The notes below the pieces were generated by a model that was not told the DNA's origin, did no database searches, and saw nothing but the letters and a program-made list of their open reading frames with translations. Shown here one piece after another: positions 1 to 7,076 of a DNA stretch of 64,000 nt (position 1 is its first letter; each line of letters starts with the position of its first letter). The stretch spans positions 1,302,001 to 1,366,000 of the forward strand of contig NZ_BAAALH010000002.1 in assembly GCF_039528175.1 (NCBI RefSeq). Direction: 5' to 3'. Position numbers and translations under genes: made by a program. This DNA comes from Citricoccus alkalitolerans (lineage in GTDB: Bacteria > Actinomycetota > Actinomycetes > Actinomycetales > Micrococcaceae).

Positions 1-1772
1 TCCTCGTCAAGGTCTTCCACCAGGTACGTCCGGTCCTGGTGGACGTACACGGCACCGGGGTGGGCCTGGTAGTGGGTTTGCGGGGAACCCATGGAGCCCA
101 GCAGGGCGCCGGTCTCGGTCTCGATGATGTTCACCGGTCCGCCGCCGTCATCCCGCAGGGACACCAATCCGGCGGCATGCTCGGGGTGGGTCCAGAACCA
201 GCCGGCCGGACGGCGCCTCAGGTAGCCCTCCTCGGCGAGCTGTTCCACGAGTCCGCGGACTTCCTCCGGGTCTCCGAAGTCACCGAGTCCGCCCGGGACC
301 AGCGGGAACTCGGCGGCCGCGGCGCACAGGTGCGGGGCGAGGATGTGCGGATTGGTCGGGTCCGTGACCGAGTCCTCCACGGCCAGTTCGAAAACGGCTT
401 CCGGGTGGTGCACCACGTAGGTATCCAGGGGATCGTCCCCGGCCACATAGAGCGCCACCGATTCCTGCCCCGACCGTCCGGCGCGTCCCACCTGCTGGAA
501 GAACGACGCGCGGGTGCCCGGCCAGCCGGCCACCAGCACTGCGTCGAGTCCGGCGATGTCGATGCCCAGCTCCAACGCCGGCGTGGAGGCGACGCCCAGC
601 AACCGGCCGGTGCGCAGGGCCGTCTCCACCTCGCGGCGCTCCTCGGGCAGGTAGCCGGCTCGGTAGGCCGCCACCCGGGGCGGCAAGGACGGGTCCACCT
701 CCGCGAGCTCACGTTTGGCGGCGGAGGCCATCGCCTCGGCTCCGCGGCGGGAGCGGATGAAGGCAATGGTCCGGGTGCCGGTGACGGCCAGGTCGGCCAT
801 CATCCCGGCCCCCTCGGCCGTGGCCGAACGGCGCACGGGTGCGCCGTTCTCGCCGCGCCGGTCTGTGAGCTCCGGTTCCCAGAAGCCGACCGTGACGGCC
901 CCGTGGGGGGAGGCGTCCTCGGTCACGGCCACCGCGTCTGCCCCGATCAGGCGCGAGAAGGACCCGGCCGGGTCGGCACTGGTGGCCGAGGCCCCGATGA
1001 AGACCGGTCCCGGGATGCCCGGGACCTCGGTCCCATCCTGGCGCCCAGACCGGTAGTGTGCGCAGACCCGGGCCAGCCGACGCAGCAGCACCGCCACATG
1101 GGAGCCGAAGACCCCGCGGTACACGTGGGCCTCGTCCACTATCACGAAACGAAGCCTCCGGAAGAACCGGGACCAGCGTTCGTGGTGCGGCAGGATTCCG
1201 ACGTGCAACATGTCCGGGTTCGTCAGCAGCACGTTCGCGTGTTCGCGCGCCCACTTTCGGTCGGCGATGTCCGTGTCCCCGTCGTAGGGGGCCGGCCGCA
1301 GCCAGGTCGCGCCGTCCCGGGCCAGGGCGCGCCAGGCGTTGAGCTGGTCGGCCGCGAGCGCCTTCGTGGGGGACAGGTAGAGCACAGTCCCGGTGGGGTC
1401 GTCGTGCAGGGCGGTCCCGGCGGCGAGCTGGTAGCCGAGGGATTTGCCCGACGCCGTTCCCGTCGCCAGCACCACGTTGGTCCCGGCGGCCGCGAGGCCA
1501 GCCGCTTCGGCCTGATGCTTCCAGGGCTCCAGTGCCCCGGAGCCCCCGAGTGCGTGGATGAGGTCATCCGGGGTGCCCTCCGGCCAGGGCACAGTGATGG
1601 CCCGCCGTTCGGGCAGGTGCCGGACGTGGAGCAATTGAGGCGGGATGGAGCGGCGGCCAAGCGTGCGGCTCAGGGCCTCCGCGTCCCGGGGGTCATCCGT
1701 GCGTGGTCCACCGGCTGGCTGCCCGGCCCTGTCCCCGTGGCCGTACCGGGGGTGTTCCCGGCGGGGGTCCAC
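1..1772 (-). CDS. DEAD/DEAH-box helicase, MrfA/YprA type, C-terminus beyond left edge
   Basis: An ATP-dependent superfamily 2 helicase of the type that carries a DUF1998 region at its C-terminus (Bacillus MrfA/YprA, a DNA-repair helicase). About 590 N-terminal residues are visible. Seen: Walker A LATGTASGKS near residue 100, DEAH box VIVDEAHVYRG near 210, motif III GASATSA near 260, and motif VI QQVGRAGRSGQ near 430. The chosen start is a GTG directly after the TGA of the upstream acetyltransferase gene, so the two are probably translated together; no clear ribosome binding site is seen, so the start is the least certain part. The zinc-binding DUF1998 end is not in the window. The helicase family is clear; the exact subfamily is inferred from motif spacing and N-terminal layout. 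Confidence 0.88.
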   Translation of the reverse strand, partial: MDPRREHPRYGHGDRAGQPAGGPRTDDPRDAEALSRTLGRRSIPPQLLHVRHLPERRAITVPWPEGTPDDLIHALGGSGALEPWKHQAEAAGLAAAGTNVVLATGTASGKSLGYQLAAGTALHDDPTGTVLYLSPTKALAADQLNAWRALARDGATWLRPAPYDGDTDIADRKWAREHANVLLTNPDMLHVGILPHHERWSRFFRRLRFVIVDEAHVYRGVFGSHVAVLLRRLARVCAHYRSGRQDGTEVPGIPGPVFIGASATSADPAGSFSRLIGADAVAVTEDASPHGAVTVGFWEPELTDRRGENGAPVRRSATAEGAGMMADLAVTGTRTIAFIRSRRGAEAMASAAKRELAEVDPSLPPRVAAYRAGYLPEERREVETALRTGRLLGVASTPALELGIDIAGLDAVLVAGWPGTRASFFQQVGRAGRSGQESVALYVAGDDPLDTYVVHHPEAVFELAVEDSVTDPTNPHILAPHLCAAAAEFPLVPGGLGDFGDPEEVRGLVEQLAEEGYLRRRPAGWFWTHPEHAAGLVSLRDDGGGPVNIIETETGALLGSMGSPQTHYQAHPGAVYVHQDRTYLVEDLDE

Positions 1773-2486
1773 TCAGCCGGCGTCCGAGTGGGACGGATTC
1801 TCGGTATCGTCCTCCAGCGCGCCGTAGACGGTGACGTCGGCGAGCTCGGTCCAGCCGAGGTGGCCGTAGAGGGCCTGTCCGTCGGCACTGGCCACGAGCA
1901 GGCCTTCCTCGACGTCGTGCTCCAGGGCCAGCGAGGCGAGGTAGCGCATCACCAGCGAACCGAGGCCCTGCCGGCGGAAGTCTGGGGAAGTCCAGATGCG
2001 GTCGAACACGGCGTAGCCGTCCACGGCGGCCACCCGTCCGCGGGCCGCCACGGCGCCCTCGCCCTGGGGATGCTCATCCGTGCTGGTGATGGTCACCAGG
2101 AACCAGTCCGGATTCTTGCGCTCCACGGAGGCCTCGAACTCCTCTGGCACGATGGGGGCCTCGACGTCCTGGCCTCCCATGTCCGACACCATGAGCTTCT
2201 CACCGGTGGAGAGCGCCTTGAGGGGGACGCTGGCCGGCACGGTGGGCGGCGGACCGACCACGGTCAGCAGTCGACCGGGATGGTTCTGGACCTCGGCGGA
2301 CACGGCCTTGAGGGCGGTCTCGTCCGGGTGGGCCAGGACGTACTCCCAGTCCTGTCCGTCACCGGCCTGGACTCCACTGCGCAGGGATGCGTGGACCACG
2401 CCGTCATGTTGCACGTCGTAGTTCCGGCAGCGGGACCAGCCGGTCACCCAGGTGCTGACCAGCGCGTCATTCAAGGCAGAAGTCAT
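1773..2486 (-). CDS. GNAT-family N-acetyltransferase
   Basis: A 237-residue acetyl-CoA-dependent acyltransferase with unknown substrate. The acetyl-CoA pyrophosphate-binding motif is seen as FRRQGLGSLVMRYL near residues 170-183, followed by the usual beta strand and ALYGHLGW segment near the C-terminus. The N-terminal half (WSRCRNYDVQHDG...) is a degenerate region, as in two-domain GNAT proteins of actinobacteria. The ATG is preceded by a TAGTCT box 6 bases upstream, so the mRNA is probably leaderless. The helicase gene starts directly at its stop codon, which suggests co-transcription. No substrate can be inferred. Confidence 0.85.
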   Translation of the reverse strand: MTSALNDALVSTWVTGWSRCRNYDVQHDGVVHASLRSGVQAGDGQDWEYVLAHPDETALKAVSAEVQNHPGRLLTVVGPPPTVPASVPLKALSTGEKLMVSDMGGQDVEAPIVPEEFEASVERKNPDWFLVTITSTDEHPQGEGAVAARGRVAAVDGYAVFDRIWTSPDFRRQGLGSLVMRYLASLALEHDVEEGLLVASADGQALYGHLGWTELADVTVYGALEDDTENPSHSDAG

Positions 2487-2492
2487 GGGACG

Positions 2493-2498
2493 AGACTA
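2493..2498 (-). promoter_or_regulatory. -10 box (TAGTCT), leaderless start of GNAT gene
   Basis: TAGTCT on the minus strand ends 6 bases before the ATG at 2486. This fits the TAnnnT -10 consensus and the leaderless spacing. No clear -35 box is seen. Confidence 0.55.
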
Positions 2499-2626
2499 GC
2501 CCGAGCCGGAGGGTGCCCGCACGCGTCGGACCAACATCCGGGTCAAATCGTCACGTGTCCGTATCCTGCGGCTCCCGTGCACGGCACTGTCCCCGGACGG
2601 ACCTCGTGGGTGGGAGCGTCCCGGAC

Positions 2627-2632
2627 TACCCT
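2627..2632 (+). promoter_or_regulatory. -10 box (TACCCT), leaderless start of trhO
   Basis: TACCCT ends 7 bases before the GTG at 2640 and supports that start over the long open frame that continues upstream. Confidence 0.5.
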
Positions 2633-2639
2633 TGATGCG

Positions 2640-3527
2640 GTGAGCCAGTCCAAGATCGCACTGTATTACCGCTTCGCCCCGTTGGCCGATCCGGAGGCCG
2701 TACGCCTCTGGCAGCACGCCTTGGCCTCGCGCTGGGAGCTGACCGGGCGCATCATCGTGTCCCCGCACGGGATCAACGGCACCGTGGGCGGACCCCTGGA
2801 CGCCGTGAAACAGTACGTCAAGACCACCCGAACGTACGGTCCGTTCGCCGGTCTGGACGTCAAGTGGTCCGACGGCTCTGAAAAGGACTTCCCGCGGCTG
2901 TCCGTCAAGGTGCGGCCTGAGCTGGTGGCCTTCGACGCCGAGGACGAGATCGTCGTGACCGAGCACGGCGTGCAGGACACCGGCGTGCACCTGACGCCCG
3001 AGGACCTGCACCGGCTGGTCGAGCAAAAGGAGTCCGCCGGGACCCCCGTGGTGTTCTTCGACGGGCGCAACGCCGTGGAGGCGAAGATCGGCCGATTTGC
3101 CGGGGCCGTGGTGCCGGATACCGTCACCACCCGGGACTTCATCTCCGAACTGGATTCGGGCGTCTATGACCACCTCAAGGACCAGCCCGTGGTCACCTAC
3201 TGCACCGGCGGGGTCCGCTGTGAGGTTCTGACGGCACTGATGCACCACCGCGGCTTCGGGGAGGTCTACCAACTGGACGGCGGGATCGTGAAGTACGGGG
3301 AGGTCTATGGTGACTCAGGCCTTTGGGAGGGATCCCTGGCCGTCTTCGACCAGCGCATGCGGGTCCAGTTCTCAGACCAGTCCGCGACGATCGGCAAGTG
3401 CACACTCTGTGCTGGTCCCACCTCGCAGCTGCGGAACTGCTCCGATCCGTCCTGCCAGACCCTGGACACCGTGTGCGATGCCTGCTCTCTCGCCGTCCCT
3501 GACCGCACTTGCGCGGTGTGCCGGTGA
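2640..3527 (+). CDS. trhO: tRNA uridine(34) hydroxylase, rhodanese family
   Basis: TrhO (YceA) makes 5-hydroxyuridine at position 34 of tRNA using oxygen. The protein is 295 residues, normal for the family. Seen: N-terminal domain starting SQSKIALYYRF with ISPHGINGT-like VSPHGINGTVGG near residue 39, a central rhodanese domain with active-site loop TYCTGGVRCE near residues 186-195 (Cys-x4-Arg), and a Cys-rich tail (CTLC, CSDPSC, CDAC, CAVC) that probably binds zinc. The open frame runs much further upstream but that part lies antisense to the helicase and acetyltransferase; the GTG start follows a -10 box by 7 bases and gives the standard length. The next gene overlaps the stop by 4 bases (GTGA). 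Confidence 0.93.
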   Translation: MSQSKIALYYRFAPLADPEAVRLWQHALASRWELTGRIIVSPHGINGTVGGPLDAVKQYVKTTRTYGPFAGLDVKWSDGSEKDFPRLSVKVRPELVAFDAEDEIVVTEHGVQDTGVHLTPEDLHRLVEQKESAGTPVVFFDGRNAVEAKIGRFAGAVVPDTVTTRDFISELDSGVYDHLKDQPVVTYCTGGVRCEVLTALMHHRGFGEVYQLDGGIVKYGEVYGDSGLWEGSLAVFDQRMRVQFSDQSATIGKCTLCAGPTSQLRNCSDPSCQTLDTVCDACSLAVPDRTCAVCR

Positions 3528-4189
3528 GACGCCAGGTTGCCGGACTGGCCCTCGCGGGGCTGCTGCTGACCGGTTGTGGGGCACCTGACCCGGCGGATAC
3601 CCCTCCCCAGTCCGAGGATCAGCTCCGGGCGATGCTCCTGACCATGGACGAGTATGGGTTGGAGGGAGCCGGCGGCCCGGGGGAGCAGATCGACCCGAGC
3701 CTGATCGCGACCGTGGTCGACGACCCCTCCCAGGCTGAGGGCGCCTGCGCCGACGCACTGCAGGCCCTGCAATCCGCCTCGTTTGAGACCACCGCCGGTG
3801 CGGCCGAGGCCGTCAGTGTGGTGGAGGGCTACGAAGACGCCTATCTGCCTCCCGTCCTGTCCGCCGCACTGTTCGCCCGTGAGGACGGAGACGGGCCGGA
3901 ACCGGGACCGCTCTACACCGCGGTGGGCCGGGACTGCGAGGGCGCGGAACTGCGCCAGGGTGAAGCCACTGTCACCGTGGCGCCCCTGCCCGGGGACCGG
4001 GACGGCCTGATGGCACACAGCAGCGGAGACGAGTTGCTCGGGGACGCCAGCGTGACCATCGCGGTGGAGACCGTGGGCCATCACCACGTCATGGTCAGTG
4101 GCATCCTCGTTGACCCGGAGACCGTGGTGGCGGCCTTCGACCGGCAGGTCGAGAAACTCCGGCAAGGACTCCTCGCGGCAGCACCGTGA
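3524..4189 (+). CDS. putative lipoprotein of unknown function
   Basis: A 221-residue exported lipoprotein. The N-terminus has two arginines, a hydrophobic stretch and a lipobox LLLTGC, so the mature protein would begin at Cys near residue 20 and be anchored to the membrane. The rest is acidic and has no motif I recognise. GTG at 3524 overlaps the trhO stop (GTGA); an in-frame GTG at 3518 is possible and changes only two residues. The tight overlap indicates an operon with trhO, though a functional link between a tRNA hydroxylase and a surface lipoprotein is not obvious. Confidence 0.8.
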   Translation: MRRQVAGLALAGLLLTGCGAPDPADTPPQSEDQLRAMLLTMDEYGLEGAGGPGEQIDPSLIATVVDDPSQAEGACADALQALQSASFETTAGAAEAVSVVEGYEDAYLPPVLSAALFAREDGDGPEPGPLYTAVGRDCEGAELRQGEATVTVAPLPGDRDGLMAHSSGDELLGDASVTIAVETVGHHHVMVSGILVDPETVVAAFDRQVEKLRQGLLAAAP

Positions 4190-4254
4190 GGCAGCGCGGC
4201 GAGGGGCGCAGCAGTGATGCGAGTGCGGCCCCGGCCACGCACCACAATGGAGTC

Positions 4255-6153
4255 ATGACCGATCCGCGTCCCAGTACCGCCAGCACCGAGCAGCCCTTCA
4301 ACCAAGCGATGGTCGACCCGCCGCGGTGGGACCGGGCTCCCGCCACCGTCCCCGCCACCGTGCCCGTCGCCGACGCCGCAGTCGCTGCCCTGGCCGTCGA
4401 TCTGCGCGCCCTGCCCTACACCACGGAGGCGGTCGGGGATCTGCTGGGGGAGATGGCCATCGCCGCGCTGGAGCGCGAGCAGGCCGAGCCGGCTCGCCGC
4501 CGCCTCGCCCAGGTGCTGCACGACGCCGGCGCGCCCGGCTCCGAGCGCGCGCTCGCCGCCATCGTCTCCTGCTGGATGCTCGGCGACCCGGTGCCGACCG
4601 CCACGCTGGACGCCGCCCTGCCGACGCTGACGGCCGCCGGTGCCGCAGAGCTCAACCTGGGCTGGCTCCGGGATGATGACTTCCGCCCGGTAGTCGACCT
4701 CTCGCCCTACTCGACGGATGACCTCGGGGACGTCTGGGTGGCCAGCGACCAGACCGCCCTGCAGACCCGGACCACCTTGCCTTCCTGGCACGTACTCGGC
4801 ATCGGCCGGGCGTCGATGACCTTGGCGGGCAACGTGATCCGCCGGCCGGTGGACCAGGCACTCGACCTCGGCGCCGGCTGCGGCATCCAGACGCTGCACC
4901 TGCTGACCCATGCCGACCACGTCACCGCCACGGACCTCTCCGTCCGGGCGCTCGAGTTCACAGCCTTCAACCTGGCCCTCAATGCCGAGGCACTCGGCCT
5001 GGACCTGAGTCTGACAGACGTTCCGGAGCGGGACGGTCCGCCGCAGGGCAACCGCGGACGCTTCCCCCTCACGCTCGGCGGGCGCGTGACCCTGTTGCAG
5101 GGGGACCTGCTGGAGCCGGTGGCCGGCCACCGCTTCGACCTGGTCGTCTCCAACCCGCCGTACGTCATCACTCCCCGCTCGGGCTCGGAGCCGGACCGGT
5201 TCACGGGGGAGGTCGGTGACGGAATCAGCACCTACCGGGACGGCGGCCGCCCCGGAGACCGGTTGCTGGCCGAGCTCGTCGCCACGCTGCCGGAGCACCT
5301 CGAGCCCGGCGGCATGGCGCAGATGCTCGGCAACTGGGAGATCCACGGCCGCCCGGACGGTGCCTGGGACGGCACCACGGACGGCAACTCAGGTGACACC
5401 ACGGATAGAGCCACGGACGGCGTCACGGAGGGCGCATCGGACCGCGTGGCCGGGGCCGCCAGCCCCCAGCTGCCCGGATGGGAGGTGCGCCCCCGCTCCT
5501 GGGTGCCCTCCGGCGTCGACGCCTGGTTCATCCAGCGTGATCTCCTGGACCCGGCCGGCTACGCCGAGACCTGGTTGCAGGACTCCTCCGAGCAGCTCGA
5601 CCCGGCGAGGTATACAGCGGGGTACCGGCGTTACCTGGAGGACTTCGGAGAACGGGGAGTGGCTGCCGTCGGGTTCGGGTACGTGTGGTTGCGCCGGCCG
5701 GCCGCACCGCGGGCCGGCCGGATCCGCACGGAAGTCCTCGAGTCCGAGCTGCAGCAGCCGTTGGGCCCGGCCTGGGGCGAGGCGGTGGACCGCTGGGACC
5801 TGGTAACCGGAGACGCCGAAGGCACCGGGGGCCTGACGGCGCTGAGGGGGCTGCATGTCACGGTCCCCGGGGATGTCACCGAGGAACGCCACCAGCGCTT
5901 CGGCTCCGACCACCCGGAGATCATCCTGGCTCGTCAGGGCGGCGGTTTCCGGCGTACGGCGCATGTGGACACCGCCACCGCCGGGTTTCTGTCCGCAGCG
6001 GACGGCGAGTTCTCAGTGGGGCAGCTGACCGGTGCGGTGGCCGGACTTCTGGACCTGGACGAGAAGGGGGAGCGGGCCCTGGTCACTGCCGTGGCGGAGC
6101 TGCTGACGGACGGATTCCTGACCGTTACCGCACCGATACCGTCCGGAATGTGA
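4255..6153 (+). CDS. class I SAM-dependent methyltransferase with NPPY motif
   Basis: A 632-residue methyltransferase. Seen: SAM-binding motif I ALDLGAGCGIQTL near residues 202-214, and motif IV DLVVSNPPYV near residues 295-304, the signature of enzymes that methylate an amino group on nucleic acid bases or glutamine. A roughly 200-residue alpha-helical N-terminal domain precedes the catalytic domain, and a winged-helix-like region ends the protein. Residues about 368-402 are a low-complexity insert rich in Asp, Gly and Thr. ATG 4255 is chosen because GGAG lies just upstream; an upstream in-frame codon near 4186 would overlap the lipoprotein gene. Target unknown; the order of domains is typical of an actinobacterial family annotated only as methyltransferase. 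Confidence 0.87.
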   Translation: MTDPRPSTASTEQPFNQAMVDPPRWDRAPATVPATVPVADAAVAALAVDLRALPYTTEAVGDLLGEMAIAALEREQAEPARRRLAQVLHDAGAPGSERALAAIVSCWMLGDPVPTATLDAALPTLTAAGAAELNLGWLRDDDFRPVVDLSPYSTDDLGDVWVASDQTALQTRTTLPSWHVLGIGRASMTLAGNVIRRPVDQALDLGAGCGIQTLHLLTHADHVTATDLSVRALEFTAFNLALNAEALGLDLSLTDVPERDGPPQGNRGRFPLTLGGRVTLLQGDLLEPVAGHRFDLVVSNPPYVITPRSGSEPDRFTGEVGDGISTYRDGGRPGDRLLAELVATLPEHLEPGGMAQMLGNWEIHGRPDGAWDGTTDGNSGDTTDRATDGVTEGASDRVAGAASPQLPGWEVRPRSWVPSGVDAWFIQRDLLDPAGYAETWLQDSSEQLDPARYTAGYRRYLEDFGERGVAAVGFGYVWLRRPAAPRAGRIRTEVLESELQQPLGPAWGEAVDRWDLVTGDAEGTGGLTALRGLHVTVPGDVTEERHQRFGSDHPEIILARQGGGFRRTAHVDTATAGFLSAADGEFSVGQLTGAVAGLLDLDEKGERALVTAVAELLTDGFLTVTAPIPSGM

Positions 6154-6184
6154 ACGAGGACACGCTAAATCTGAAAGAACTGCC

Positions 6185-6190
6185 TAGAAT
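6185..6190 (+). promoter_or_regulatory. -10 box (TAGAAT), leaderless start of ArsR gene
   Basis: TAGAAT, close to the TATAAT consensus, ends 8 bases before the ATG at 6199. No good -35 box is visible. Confidence 0.55.
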
Positions 6191-6198
6191 CTTGGTCC

Positions 6199-6918
6199 AT
6201 GACTGAACTAGACACCGCTCCGACCCCCGGAGGCGGAACGGTGCCGGCCGCCCGACGGCCGGTGGTCATCTCGGATCCCCAGGCCATCCGGGCCCTGGCC
6301 CACGAGGCACGGCTGGAGGCACTGGAGGAGCTCTACGCCTCGCAGTCCACCCGGACCGCGACCGAATTGGCCTCCCGGTGCGGCCTGACCCCCTCCGCCA
6401 TGAGTTACCACCTGCGAGCCCTGGAGAAATACGGCTTCGTGGAACGCTCGCCCTCGGAGGGGGACGGCCGTGAGCGGCGCTGGAAGGCGGCTGGCTACTC
6501 GCTGCTCGTCGACTCCCTGAACCACACCCCAGCATCCAAGCAGGCGTTCATCGATGTCCAACTGAACACCTTCCGGGACCGGATCATGAAGGAGGTGGCC
6601 CGCCGCGAGACCGAGGACAAGCTCCTGCGCCAGGCGGCGGAGGAGGCCGTGGCCACCGCCCAGGACGCCAACGCCCCCCTGGACGGACGGGACATCGGCG
6701 CCCACGAGCCCGGCCGGCGCCGGTCCCCGGTGCTGTCCACCGGCATGGTGTTCGTCAACGCCGAGCAGCGCGCCGAGTTCCAGCGCCGCCTCGCCGCGCT
6801 GATCGACGAGTTCGAAGAGCTCAACCCCGCCTCCGAGCGCTCGGTGGATGCCGAACGCGTGTATTACCTCGTCTCAGTTCTGGCAGACTCGGCCCCGGAA
6901 ACCCCCGGTCACACCTGA
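6199..6918 (+). CDS. ArsR-like helix-turn-helix transcriptional regulator
   Basis: A 239-residue DNA-binding protein. A winged helix-turn-helix of the ArsR type covers about residues 28-95: ALAHEARLEALEEL, TATELASRCGLTPSAMSYHLRALEKYGFVE, and a wing with GRERRW. No CxxC metal site is present, so it is not a classical metal sensor. The C-terminal half is helical (AEFQRRLAALIDEFEEL) and may dimerise or bind a ligand. It has its own leaderless-type promoter and stands alone between the methyltransferase and topA. Targets are unknown; autoregulation is common in the family but no palindrome was found at its promoter. Confidence 0.85.
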   Translation: MTELDTAPTPGGGTVPAARRPVVISDPQAIRALAHEARLEALEELYASQSTRTATELASRCGLTPSAMSYHLRALEKYGFVERSPSEGDGRERRWKAAGYSLLVDSLNHTPASKQAFIDVQLNTFRDRIMKEVARRETEDKLLRQAAEEAVATAQDANAPLDGRDIGAHEPGRRRSPVLSTGMVFVNAEQRAEFQRRLAALIDEFEELNPASERSVDAERVYYLVSVLADSAPETPGHT

Positions 6919-6959
6919 TCGGGAGTCCGGGGCGCGCCGACGGTCGAGAACCGGGGGCG

Positions 6960-6986
6960 CGGTGCCGTTACATTAGTAGGGCACCG
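6960..6986 (+). promoter_or_regulatory. hairpin and TACATT box upstream of topA
   Basis: The 7-bp arms CGGTGCC and GGCACCG enclose a 13-base AT-rich loop that contains TACATT at 6969-6974, a plausible -10 box for topA with an untranslated leader of about 95 bases. A cruciform-forming promoter would suit supercoiling control of topoisomerase I, but this is inference. Confidence 0.3.
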
Positions 6987-7076
6987 GGCGGTCCGCCTGG
7001 AAGTCACAGGCGGCCATCCACTGGGCCAGCCGGGCCCGGCGGACCTGTCCCCGCCCGGCGACGAAAAGGAGCCCGA

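Noticed and set aside
39..2639. Very long plus-strand open frame upstream of trhO
   Set aside because: It is antisense to the helicase and acetyltransferase genes, shows low-complexity Gly/Arg/Val-rich translation typical of shadow frames in GC-rich DNA, and only the part from 2640 has domain motifs.
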